Shown: positions 7,003 to 14,617 of the stretch, in pieces
Layout of the letters: every line of letters starts with the position of its first letter
How positions within the stretch are numbered: the first letter of the stretch is position 1
Origin: an uncultured Alphaproteobacteria bacterium
GTDB taxonomy: Bacteria; Pseudomonadota; Alphaproteobacteria; CAAHEQ01; UBA3637
Length of the DNA: 20,063 nucleotides
Reading direction: 5' to 3'
Assembly (NCBI GenBank): GCA_937935995.1
Contig: CALGXF010000048.1
Location: forward strand, 1-20,063
Translations under genes and position numbers: made by a program
Notes under the pieces: generated by a model
Databases searched by the model: none
What the model was told of the DNA's origin: nothing
The model's input: the letters and a program-made list of their open reading frames with translations, nothing else

Positions 7003-8547
7003 ATGAAAAAAATTCTCTGCTCCATTGTCGGTTTTTTAGCAACTCTCTTTAGTTTGCCGTCTACGGCTTATGCCATTGGCGTGGCAGCCCTTATCGGCAC
7101 CACAATGGTTGCAACGGCTTTGTTTCCGGCCATTTTATACCTTTACATTAATTACGGCGGTTCCGGTTGTTGGTTCTGTCCGTTGTACACGGCCGCTTTT
7201 GACGTTATTAACACGATTGCCACGCAAATTTACACACAATTGGCGCCGATTTTCCTGTCGTTGTTGGCGGCCGGTGGCGCGCTTTGGATTGCATGGATTG
7301 TATTAAAATATTTTATGACATTAAATGTCCCAAACACCGGGGAATTAATGACAACCTTATTCAAGGCAATCGGCCGATTGGTTGTGGGGGCTGCCATTTT
7401 AATGTCTTCCATATCTTTCTTATTTAATTATACGGTCAATCCGATTATTATCTTCTCCGGCGGACTGTCCAACCAAATTTTAAACAGCGCCGGTTTAAGC
7501 AACGGCTATGTGACCGAAATTTCAAGGGATGGAACCAGAGTTTCAAGAACACGCTATCCTTTATGTACGGCCACAGATGTAAATGACAGTCGTTTTTACA
7601 CCCAAGACGGTCAACTAAAAGCATTAAGTCCGCAAGCTTACGACACAACTTTATGTATGCTTAAGACAATGAGTTTGGAACTTATTGTCGGCATGGCCAT
7701 CGGCGCAACATATTTCGTTAGTGCCTTTACAACAAATCTTATCTGGTATGTTCTTCCGAATATCGAATGTATGCTCATCGGCGCACTGATATTTATCGGC
7801 TTTTTCTTCCTTTATGTTCTTCTCCCCTTTAAATTAGTTGATATTATCGTGCGGGTCGGCTTTATTATTGCCTTAACACCTTTATATGTTTTGTTTTGGG
7901 TTTTCCCTGTCACGCGCGAGTATGTCAAACGCGGCTGGGATATGTTGGTAACGGCCATGTTCACCTTAGTAGCTTTATCTGTTTTAATGGTCATTGCTAT
8001 CCGATTGATGATGGCAGGAATAGAACCAAACACCGTCCTTAACGCTCTGATAAGTGGGGAAATTAAAAAAGCTGTGGAGCTAATGGCGTTCAGCGGTGTC
8101 CGCGTTTTCGTCACACTCGTAGCTGCTGTCATGGCTAGCAAAATCGTCAGCATGGCGCCGGCTTTGGGTTCTGCTTTCGGCGGGGCATCACAAAGCTCCA
8201 CTATAGGCAATGCAATGGCTGCACAAACGGCTCAATTCGCAAAATTTGTCGGAAAACCAGCCTGGCGTATGGCAAAATCTGCCTATGCTTCGCATAAAGC
8301 CGGAAGTGTCGGTGGACAAGTTGCTTCGTCCATTCCGACACAAGGCGGCGGTTCAACACGCGGTTCCGGTTCTCCGAAACCATTTGGTGGTTCCGGCGGT
8401 GCGAGTGGTGGCGGACAGAACATTTCCGTTGCCGGAAACGTCGGTGGCGGAAGTAGTCCGAACATTTCGGTCGGCGGTATGTCCGGTGGCGGTGCTTCCG
8501 GTGGCGGTAGCTCTAGCGGTTCAGGGTCAGGTTCGGCAAACGCATAA
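7003..8547 (+). CDS. VirB6/TrbL-like polytopic T4SS membrane protein (first paralog)
   Basis: VirB6/TrbL proteins form the inner-membrane channel base of type IV secretion and conjugation systems. This 514-residue protein starts with a cleavable-looking signal peptide (about 1-24, ending TAYA). The motif CWFC is at residues 56-59 and is followed by about six hydrophobic segments. The core holds LPFKLVDIIVRVGF near 275, then a hydrophobic helix and WVFPVTREY. These features align with the next two proteins. From about residue 435 the tail is nearly all Gly, Ser and Asn, with two copies of an NISV motif (QNISVAGN and PNISVGGM). The start is supported by GCGAGG upstream. It is the first gene after the divergent promoter, 22 bp before the second paralog. 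The family call rests on topology and the shared motifs, not on a database match. Confidence 0.82.
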   Translation: MKKILCSIVGFLATLFSLPSTAYAIGVAALIGTTMVATALFPAILYLYINYGGSGCWFCPLYTAAFDVINTIATQIYTQLAPIFLSLLAAGGALWIAWIVLKYFMTLNVPNTGELMTTLFKAIGRLVVGAAILMSSISFLFNYTVNPIIIFSGGLSNQILNSAGLSNGYVTEISRDGTRVSRTRYPLCTATDVNDSRFYTQDGQLKALSPQAYDTTLCMLKTMSLELIVGMAIGATYFVSAFTTNLIWYVLPNIECMLIGALIFIGFFFLYVLLPFKLVDIIVRVGFIIALTPLYVLFWVFPVTREYVKRGWDMLVTAMFTLVALSVLMVIAIRLMMAGIEPNTVLNALISGEIKKAVELMAFSGVRVFVTLVAAVMASKIVSMAPALGSAFGGASQSSTIGNAMAAQTAQFAKFVGKPAWRMAKSAYASHKAGSVGGQVASSIPTQGGGSTRGSGSPKPFGGSGGASGGGQNISVAGNVGGGSSPNISVGGMSGGGASGGGSSSGSGSGSANA

Positions 8548-8569
8548 ACCAATAAAGGCATAAGCAGCC

Positions 8570-9826
8570 ATGAAAAACATATTGAAACATATCTTGAATA
8601 AAAAAGTATTCTATGTTTTCCTCATCCTAATGGGATGTGTGCTGCTGTCTGCCTGTACAATTACAATTAACGACGACATCAATCAAACCGACGCGGAAAT
8701 GCGTTCGATTCGCGGATGCTGGTCATGTCAGGTTTTCGGTGCGGTTTACAAAGCCGCCGGAAAAGTTGTAGAGTCGGCGTATGAAAACATGCGCAGTGTT
8801 GCTTTAAACTTTCTGGCTGTCTTTTTAGCGTTATGGATTGCTTATAAAACGCTCTCTTTTTTCATGAGCTTTCGTGTTCCGAACTACACGGAATATTGGG
8901 TCAGCCTGACCGGGCGTATCATGCGTGCCATTTTTGCGGCAGCTATCTTGGCCAACACGCAAGTCATGATGAAGTTCGTCAATATGATCGTTGAGCCGGT
9001 TATTTTGATTTTCGTTTATTTATCCATGCGTATTATCGGTGCCAATGATCAGGCTTTCGCGGTCGGTTCGAATGTCAATGTCGGAACAACATTTGCGGAC
9101 AATCCGGCGCTTCCGGCCGCTGTCGGTACCCAACTTGAAAACCTCATTTATCGTATTCAGGTTGCTTTGGACATCGGGCGGGCGCTCGGCCTGCGGATGA
9201 TCGCTTTATCTGATTTTACCGGGTTCTTCTTGGGCTTTGTCGTTTTGGGCGTTTTCTTCATGCTCGTCTTATTCTTTCCCTATTATTTTATCGACGCGAT
9301 TTTAAGATTGGGTTTTGTCGTTATCTTATTCCCGGTCTTCGTCGTCGCATGGGTATTTCCCATAACCAAAGATTGGCCCTATCGCGCATGGGAATTGTTC
9401 TTCTCGTCCCTTGTTCAGATATTAATTGCCTGCATCTTTGTTGCCCTTGTTGTTTCAACGGTCGAAGGCTTTACACAACTTCGCGGGTATAACCTTTTGT
9501 TAAACCCCATTTACCAAGATGCCAGCCCTGACGCTATTCGGCAAATGACCGGATTTTCCGTATCGGGTTTGTCTTTCTTGATTTTATGTTTTTACATGTA
9601 TGCGCTTTCGAAACGAACACAAATTATCGCCGGCTTTTTATCCGGTGTCGCGGCCACCTCCATTTTAGCAGGCATGGTTGAAAAAGCCAAATCAGTCGCC
9701 AAAGCCCTTATTTATGCTGCCATCGCGTATGCTGCGGCGGCTGCCGGTGCAGCGCCCGTCGCTGCTGCCATGAAGAAAAAGGCAAAAGAAGAGGCTATGA
9801 ATGCCATCACAAAGAATAATGGATGA
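8570..9826 (+). CDS. VirB6/TrbL-like polytopic T4SS membrane protein with lipobox (second paralog)
   Basis: This 418-residue membrane protein probably belongs to the channel part of the same secretion apparatus as its neighbours. The N-terminal hydrophobic stretch ends in a lipobox-like LLSAC with Cys at 29, so it may be a lipoprotein signal; a plain signal anchor is the alternative. The paralog motif CWSC is at residues 50-53. The core motif PYYFIDAILRLGFV (about 237) is followed by WVFPITKDW. It has several hydrophobic helices and an Ala-rich, Lys-rich C-terminus, with neither the Gly/Ser tail of the first paralog nor the long extension of the third. The stop codon overlaps an ATG of the next gene (ATGA at 9823-9826), a sign of tight coupling. 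A ribosome site is only weakly visible (AAAGG, 11 nt upstream). Confidence 0.82.
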   Translation: MKNILKHILNKKVFYVFLILMGCVLLSACTITINDDINQTDAEMRSIRGCWSCQVFGAVYKAAGKVVESAYENMRSVALNFLAVFLALWIAYKTLSFFMSFRVPNYTEYWVSLTGRIMRAIFAAAILANTQVMMKFVNMIVEPVILIFVYLSMRIIGANDQAFAVGSNVNVGTTFADNPALPAAVGTQLENLIYRIQVALDIGRALGLRMIALSDFTGFFLGFVVLGVFFMLVLFFPYYFIDAILRLGFVVILFPVFVVAWVFPITKDWPYRAWELFFSSLVQILIACIFVALVVSTVEGFTQLRGYNLLLNPIYQDASPDAIRQMTGFSVSGLSFLILCFYMYALSKRTQIIAGFLSGVAATSILAGMVEKAKSVAKALIYAAIAYAAAAAGAAPVAAAMKKKAKEEAMNAITKNNG

Positions 9827-9834
9827 GGGAAACA

Positions 9835-12588
9835 ATGATTAAACATGCGCTTCAACTGATTATCCTCTTTTCGTTCATTTCTTTGTTCGCGTACACGGGA
9901 ATTTATCATTATTTTGCCTATGCGTGGGTTGTGGCCGTTCCGGTCATCATCCTGTGTCTCGGCTATGCGCTTTACAGAACGCATGCCTTTTACCACATCA
10001 AAAAAGTATTGGCGATTTTATTCATCTCCGTATCATTGTGTACTTTGTTGCCGGCCTCAACGGCATTCGCTCAAAATTTAGACGCCGAAATTCAGCGTGT
10101 CGGGCAAGAATTTCATGCAATTTGGCGTATTCCGGCCGATCAACGAACGCAAGAACAGCAACGCCAATATGATCAGTTAAAAAAACAATTTGAAGATCTG
10201 TTAAAACGAAAAGAAAAAGAAAATAGCAGAAGCAAATTGTGCAAAAGTCCACATGAACTGTTAAAAGAAGTTCAAGATGACTGTTGGTCTTGCGACATGT
10301 CCTACTTAATTATTGAAGGGATGGATAAAGTTGCAACAACTTTTTACAACGAAGTGCAAGAAAACGGCTATGCTTTAAAAATATTGGCTTTGGGCTTTGC
10401 GTTTTGGCTCATGTTCAAGATTTTGCAGATGCTTTCCACATGGGGTTTCACGGATTTAGGTCAGGTTTGGACAGATATTTTCCAAAAATTCTTGTTGGTC
10501 ATTGTGGCGACGGCTCTATTGATGTCACCGGTACGTCAAGTGTTTGACTTAATCTTAACGCCGATTTTTTCATTCTCGGCCGGGTATAGCATGAAGATGT
10601 CCGATGTGGCAGCTTTCGGTAGTTCTACGCCCAAAATTGATGAAAAATTATCCGAAGAATTAAATGTTCCGCCCAACAGATGTTCTTATTGTACGGCCAT
10701 GCTCAACCCCGAAACACAAGTTCCTGCGCCCGAAAATATGGACCGTGTGACGGCTTTCCAACTTGCTAATGCGCAAGACCGCGCCTTTTCGCCTCAGCTG
10801 AAAAATTCCATGCTGTGTATCATTTGTTCATTGTATCGCACGGTTTCACCGCCAATGATTATCGGTCAAGCATTGTCTTGTTATTCAAGAACCGACGGTG
10901 CCCATACTTTCCCGCCGAGATGGATTATCGGCATACCAAACAGAATAAAGATACCGGACTTTACCATGTGGATAACGGGAAATGTTATCATCTTTACATT
11001 CTTTGTGATAACGGTGTTATTCCCGTTCTACTTAATTGATGCTTTTTTCAGAATCGGTTATGTTGCAACGCTCATGCCGTTCCTGATTGTCGCTTTTGTT
11101 TTCAAATCAACACGTAAATATGCCGGCAATGCCTTTAAAATGGTGTTGTATTCCCTCTTTACGTTCTTGTCGTTATCCCTCATGTTGATTATTTTGGTTC
11201 AAATGTTCTATGTCACGTTGGCAGATGACACTGAACAGATTACAACGGCGCTGGCTGAAAACAATATTGTCCAATTATTTGACGTCTTTAAATTTGCGTC
11301 CGGTGGATTGTTGATTTTAATGTGCATCGTTATTGTTTGGTTTGCGTTCCATCTCATCAAGTCCATTGATGAAACGACCGGTGAAATTTCCGGAATTAAC
11401 TTGGAAAGCACCGGCGGTATACAAGCTGTTGCAACGGCTGCCGGCGTTGTTGCGACACCGGTTGCTTTGACAAGTGCTGTTTATGATGAGACATGGGGTA
11501 AAGTCGGCTCTGAACGCGCGGAAATCATGGGGAAAGGGCTGCCGAAATACCATAGTGATGAAGCAAAATCTCGCCTGATTCGTCGCAACACACGCCAAAA
11601 ATTTAATGACACAGCTGACAGAGTTGAACATTCAACAGATCAGGTGGCTGATTTAGCGGAACAAGGTGTTGATCAAACCGGGAAGACCGTCGAACAAGGA
11701 ATCCGTGCCGGTGGTGACGGATTGGCGAATTCAGTTAATTCGGCCGGTGACGCGGTCACGGCCAAATTAACGGCACTTACGGCAGCTACGGGCGGAATCG
11801 GCGGCATTATTGCTGTTCCGTTAATCGGTTTGGTAAAAACAGCCCAATACACCTCATGGGCCGCAATTAAAGGTACGACACTTGCAGCCGCATGGACAAC
11901 GCGCGCAGCAACCTATGCGATGAAGAAAATTACAAAAACCGTTATTAAATTACCGGCAAAGTTAACAGCGGCAGCAATCCGCCAAACCGGAAAAATGATT
12001 GCCGAAAATAAATACTTTACCAAAACGGCCGGGGCAACGAACAGCATTGCTTTGGGAGCCGTTGTCGGTACGGTTTTAGGGGTAGCTCACGTCGGATTAG
12101 GGTTAGGAGCGCTCATTCCGGGGGCTTCGCTTTCCGCTTCTTTGAGCGGATTAAGCCAAGGGCGTGAATTGGCTTCCAAAGAAGATGAATTACGTGTCAA
12201 ACGGGCCAGATTAGCGGAACTGCGAGACCAACGCATTTCTGTTGAAATGAGACGCAATTCATTATTGAACAAAGGAACCTTATCGCCTTCCGAACAATCA
12301 GAATTGGATTCGTTAAGCAGTCGGTTGTCTCAATTGAACAGTGAAATTGCTCAACTCGACGCGGATGTCACCCGCTTGACACAGGAAGCTGCGGTTTTAA
12401 GGGAAGTTCTCCGGGAACGCGAAGCGCAACGTCAAAGAGAGCAAGAAGAACAAAGACGGCGTCGCACGGAAGACAATCAAAACAACCGCCAAACGGAAAA
12501 CCGAGATAATCGTCAAGACGAAAATCGGGATGTTCATCAAGAGGAAACGCGAGATAACCGCCAAGAAGAAAATCAGAATGAGCGTTAA
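9835..12588 (+). CDS. Large VirB6/TrbL-like membrane protein with long C-terminal extension (third paralog)
   Basis: This is the third member of the tandem family, about 917 residues. I prefer the ATG at 9835, preceded by GAGGGAA, over the ATG at 9823, which overlaps the previous stop. The N-terminus has two TM helices and then a second signal-like hydrophobic segment ending in STAFA (about 55-79). A Gln/Lys/Arg-rich charged region precedes the paralog motif CWSC at 150-153. The core has LFPFYLIDAFFRIGYV near 395 and FVFKSTRKY. From about residue 515 it continues for roughly 400 residues with no counterpart in the other two: a helical region, an Ala/Gly/Thr-rich amphipathic and hydrophobic region (about 640-770), a coiled coil (about 780-860) and an Arg/Gln/Asn/Glu repeat tail. 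Rickettsiales VirB6 proteins are also known to carry long extensions. An intrinsic terminator follows. Confidence 0.82.
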   Translation: MIKHALQLIILFSFISLFAYTGIYHYFAYAWVVAVPVIILCLGYALYRTHAFYHIKKVLAILFISVSLCTLLPASTAFAQNLDAEIQRVGQEFHAIWRIPADQRTQEQQRQYDQLKKQFEDLLKRKEKENSRSKLCKSPHELLKEVQDDCWSCDMSYLIIEGMDKVATTFYNEVQENGYALKILALGFAFWLMFKILQMLSTWGFTDLGQVWTDIFQKFLLVIVATALLMSPVRQVFDLILTPIFSFSAGYSMKMSDVAAFGSSTPKIDEKLSEELNVPPNRCSYCTAMLNPETQVPAPENMDRVTAFQLANAQDRAFSPQLKNSMLCIICSLYRTVSPPMIIGQALSCYSRTDGAHTFPPRWIIGIPNRIKIPDFTMWITGNVIIFTFFVITVLFPFYLIDAFFRIGYVATLMPFLIVAFVFKSTRKYAGNAFKMVLYSLFTFLSLSLMLIILVQMFYVTLADDTEQITTALAENNIVQLFDVFKFASGGLLILMCIVIVWFAFHLIKSIDETTGEISGINLESTGGIQAVATAAGVVATPVALTSAVYDETWGKVGSERAEIMGKGLPKYHSDEAKSRLIRRNTRQKFNDTADRVEHSTDQVADLAEQGVDQTGKTVEQGIRAGGDGLANSVNSAGDAVTAKLTALTAATGGIGGIIAVPLIGLVKTAQYTSWAAIKGTTLAAAWTTRAATYAMKKITKTVIKLPAKLTAAAIRQTGKMIAENKYFTKTAGATNSIALGAVVGTVLGVAHVGLGLGALIPGASLSASLSGLSQGRELASKEDELRVKRARLAELRDQRISVEMRRNSLLNKGTLSPSEQSELDSLSSRLSQLNSEIAQLDADVTRLTQEAAVLREVLREREAQRQREQEEQRRRRTEDNQNNRQTENRDNRQDENRDVHQEETRDNRQEENQNER
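12418..12585 (+). repeat. Low-complexity Arg/Gln/Asn/Glu repeat tail
   Basis: The last 56 codons of the third VirB6-like gene encode mainly Arg, Gln, Asn, Glu and Asp, with a loosely repeated unit of the type DNRQxEN (TENRDNRQ, DENRDVHQ, ETRDNRQE). This is a highly charged, probably disordered tail. Confidence 0.7.
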
Positions 12589-12614
12589 GCGGAAACGCCA
12601 CCGCCTTTTGACAA

Positions 12615-12696
12615 ATAGACTTTGATTTTCTCGAAAAAAATTCACTTAAATTCATAAAAAGTGAATTTTTTTTATCTTTTTTGATTTTTTGTCTAT
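12615..12696. promoter_or_regulatory. ATAGAC and GTCTAT pair flanking the hairpin before the XRE gene
   Basis: ATAGAC (12615-12620) and GTCTAT (12691-12696) flank the hairpin between the VirB6-like operon and the regulator gene. The same hexamers appear in the divergent promoter at 6931-6957. Possible half-sites for a regulator, perhaps the XRE protein itself; speculative. Confidence 0.3.
12635..12671 (+). terminator. Intrinsic terminator closing the VirB6-like operon
   Basis: AAAAAATTCACTT (12635-12647) pairs perfectly with AAGTGAATTTTTT (12659-12671) around an 11-nt loop, and T residues follow. The stem is A/T-heavy, and the palindrome AATTCACTT/AAGTGAATT could instead or also be an operator for the regulator gene 87 bp further on. 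The symmetry allows it to act in both directions. Confidence 0.7.
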
Positions 12697-12714
12697 TTTC
12701 TCAAAAAGAAATCT

Positions 12715-12722
12715 GCTATAAA
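12715..12722 (+). promoter_or_regulatory. Candidate extended -10 element for the XRE gene
   Basis: TGCTATAAA fits an extended -10 (TGn plus TATAAA) 35 bp before the ATG. No good -35 is present at 17 bp, which extended -10 promoters tolerate. The gene follows a terminator, so a promoter is expected here. Confidence 0.4.
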
Positions 12723-12757
12723 GAAAGAAGTTTATATTTAAAGGAGATTCAAGGACT

Positions 12758-13729
12758 ATGGAAGAAATCATTTTCCCCAACCAAATTCGCATGATTCGCC
12801 GGACACGCGGCAAGACAATGAAAGAAATTGCCAGCGTTTTGAATGTCAGTTTATCGGCTATCAGCAAAATTGAAAAAGGCTATCGCCGGATTGATGAAAA
12901 ACAATTGGCTCAGATTGCTCAATTTTTGGATTGTCCGAAGGAAAGCATTTTCGTTGTTGAACAAACGTCTCAACCGGAAGTCTTGCAAGCGTGGCAAAAA
13001 GAACAAGACCGCCGCAAACAAATCAATGAAAAAAGCGGTTTAAAAACATTGGGCGCCGGGTTGCGTTACATTCGTGGGGAAAAGATGTTAACGTTACAAG
13101 ATGTTGCTAAAGGCGCCGGGTTGACTTTATCGGTCTATCACCGCATTGAAATGGGTCAACGCGAAGTAACGGAAGAACAATTTAAACATATTGCGCATGC
13201 GTTGGGTCATACGCCTGAAACATTGCAAATTCAAATTTACGAACTGGATATGGCCGGTTCGTTACAGGAATTTAAAAAGACCGGTAAGCCCGGCATTTTC
13301 CATCCGAAAGGCGGATATAATGACTTGCCTGTCAGCTCGGTTGCCATGCATTTTTATCAACGCATTCCGGTTATCGGCACATGCGATGCAAATGGTGTTA
13401 TTGTGGTAAATGAACAAAATACGGCTTTGCAAATTGAACCCAGCTTTGCCAATAAAGAAGCTCTTTACGGGATTCAAGCCTGCACCAAACGACTGGGATT
13501 TTCTTTGCCGACCGGGCGAACAACCGTCATTGCGGACAAAAGCCAACGGCCGGCTGACGGTGATTTGGCGTTGTTTAGAAAAGACGAAAAAACACTTGAA
13601 CTGGGTTTATGTGAAAAAGGCGGCAATTCCGATTTGTTTTTTGTTCAAAAAAATCCGGACGCTCGGACAAAAATAACGGAAAATGATTTGGGAAAACTGG
13701 ATAAGGTGACGTATATTCAAATCGCATAA
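12758..13729 (+). CDS. Transcriptional regulator with two HTH_XRE domains and degenerate S24-like C-terminus
   Basis: This 323-residue protein is a probable DNA-binding repressor or activator. The first HTH_XRE domain (about 9-60) has the helix pattern MKEIASVLNVSLSAISKIEKG. The second (about 98-150) has LQDVAKGAGLTLSVYHRIEMGQ. The C-terminal part (about 205-323) follows the order of LexA/CI peptidase S24 domains: IPVIGTCDANG at the hinge, then YGIQ, FSLPTGRTTVIADKS and RPADGDLALFR. The usual Gly-Asp-Ser-Met nucleophile segment is replaced by a stretch without a matching Ser, so self-cleavage is unlikely. The ATG follows AAGGAG. The gene sits 20 bp ahead of the next gene and heads the downstream set, so it is the natural candidate for controlling the locus. 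The dual HTH could bind two half-sites per monomer. The HTH call is firm; the S24 relation is tentative. Confidence 0.88.
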   Translation: MEEIIFPNQIRMIRRTRGKTMKEIASVLNVSLSAISKIEKGYRRIDEKQLAQIAQFLDCPKESIFVVEQTSQPEVLQAWQKEQDRRKQINEKSGLKTLGAGLRYIRGEKMLTLQDVAKGAGLTLSVYHRIEMGQREVTEEQFKHIAHALGHTPETLQIQIYELDMAGSLQEFKKTGKPGIFHPKGGYNDLPVSSVAMHFYQRIPVIGTCDANGVIVVNEQNTALQIEPSFANKEALYGIQACTKRLGFSLPTGRTTVIADKSQRPADGDLALFRKDEKTLELGLCEKGGNSDLFFVQKNPDARTKITENDLGKLDKVTYIQIA

Positions 13730-13749
13730 TTAGCAAAGAAAGAGAGATA

Positions 13750-14553
13750 ATGGCTGATATCAAAACATGGAAAAAAGATTTCCTTGCCAGTCGAAAGAAA
13801 GAAGACGAATCTCCGACAACAATCGCTCAGCGGTTTATTAATATTTATCGCCAACTGCCGATTTTGGGAGAAGAAGCGGTCAAGCGGTATAACGCTTTAC
13901 TGATGGAACAAGCGACGGCAGAAGTTCTGATTGCCTTAACAAGCCTCCCCGGCGGAGAAGAAATCCGAGAATACATCAACTTTTTGGAACACAAGGATTT
14001 AGAAGAACGGGAAGAGCTGGAAGCGCAGGAAAAACAGGCGGCAGAACTGCCTGATGCGGAAGAATTGTCTCCCTTGTGGGAAACAATGGGAAATGCGTTC
14101 GGATCACATATGAACATGGCTCAAACGGCTGTTAAAGATGTTGCTCAAACCGTTATTTCAATGGGGCAAAAAGATCTTGAAAAACTGAAACAACAGGTTT
14201 TATCCCTCGTTCATCAACAAAATGAAGAAACGGCGCATATTTTAAAATTCATTATCGTTGATTCAGACATTGACAAAATGCAACAAACGCTTAATCAGGC
14301 AATTGAAAAAATTACCTTGATGCAGCAAAGCAATGAACATATTTTAGATTCCTTATTCAACCAAACCGGTTTAGGGCTTGTTCCCTTGCCGGATAAAACC
14401 GTTTCGGACGAGGAACAGGTTGTTGAAAAAGAACAAAGCGCCCCTAAAAAAGCCGGTGCGCCAAAGCCTGTTTTTACGGCAGCGGCCAAAAACAAACGAA
14501 TGCACCCGATTCCAAAATATTCCGTTGATTTAATTGAAGAAGAGGATACTTAA
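13750..14553 (+). CDS. Acidic helical protein, function unknown
   Basis: I do not recognise this 267-residue protein. It has no signal peptide or TM helix and looks cytoplasmic. It is almost wholly helical. A basic N-terminus leads to an acidic stretch of Glu and Asp (about 77-105), then two amphipathic helical regions rich in Gln and Leu (about 120-160 and 175-205) that could form coiled coils. A disordered Ala/Lys/Pro tail closes it with a conserved-looking PIPKYSVDLIEEE segment. It follows the regulator by 20 bp with AAAGAGAG before the ATG, so the two are co-transcribed. A 64-bp gap with a palindrome separates it from the next gene. Candidate roles are adaptor, chaperone or cytosolic sorting component of the envelope machinery; all are guesses. 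Confidence 0.82.
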   Translation: MADIKTWKKDFLASRKKEDESPTTIAQRFINIYRQLPILGEEAVKRYNALLMEQATAEVLIALTSLPGGEEIREYINFLEHKDLEEREELEAQEKQAAELPDAEELSPLWETMGNAFGSHMNMAQTAVKDVAQTVISMGQKDLEKLKQQVLSLVHQQNEETAHILKFIIVDSDIDKMQQTLNQAIEKITLMQQSNEHILDSLFNQTGLGLVPLPDKTVSDEEQVVEKEQSAPKKAGAPKPVFTAAAKNKRMHPIPKYSVDLIEEEDT

Positions 14554-14571
14554 TTTTAAATAATCATTAAC

Positions 14572-14593
14572 TATCTTACGATATAGTAAGATA
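14572..14593. promoter_or_regulatory. Perfect inverted repeat TATCTTAC/GTAAGATA between two genes
   Basis: An 8-bp perfect palindromic pair with a 6-nt centre (GATATA) lies in the 64-bp gap, 25 bp before the ATG at 14618. No T-run follows on either strand, so it does not look like a terminator. It is more likely an operator, or a leader hairpin affecting the downstream gene. The XRE protein encoded just upstream is an obvious candidate to bind it, which is inference. Confidence 0.55.
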
Positions 14594-14617
14594 AAGTTAT
14601 TATGCGAGGGAAGAAAG

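Noticed and set aside
7812..8210. 132-codon minus-strand ORF opposite the first VirB6-like gene
   Set aside because: Antisense to a conserved transmembrane core with matching paralogs in the sense frame; no ribosome site.
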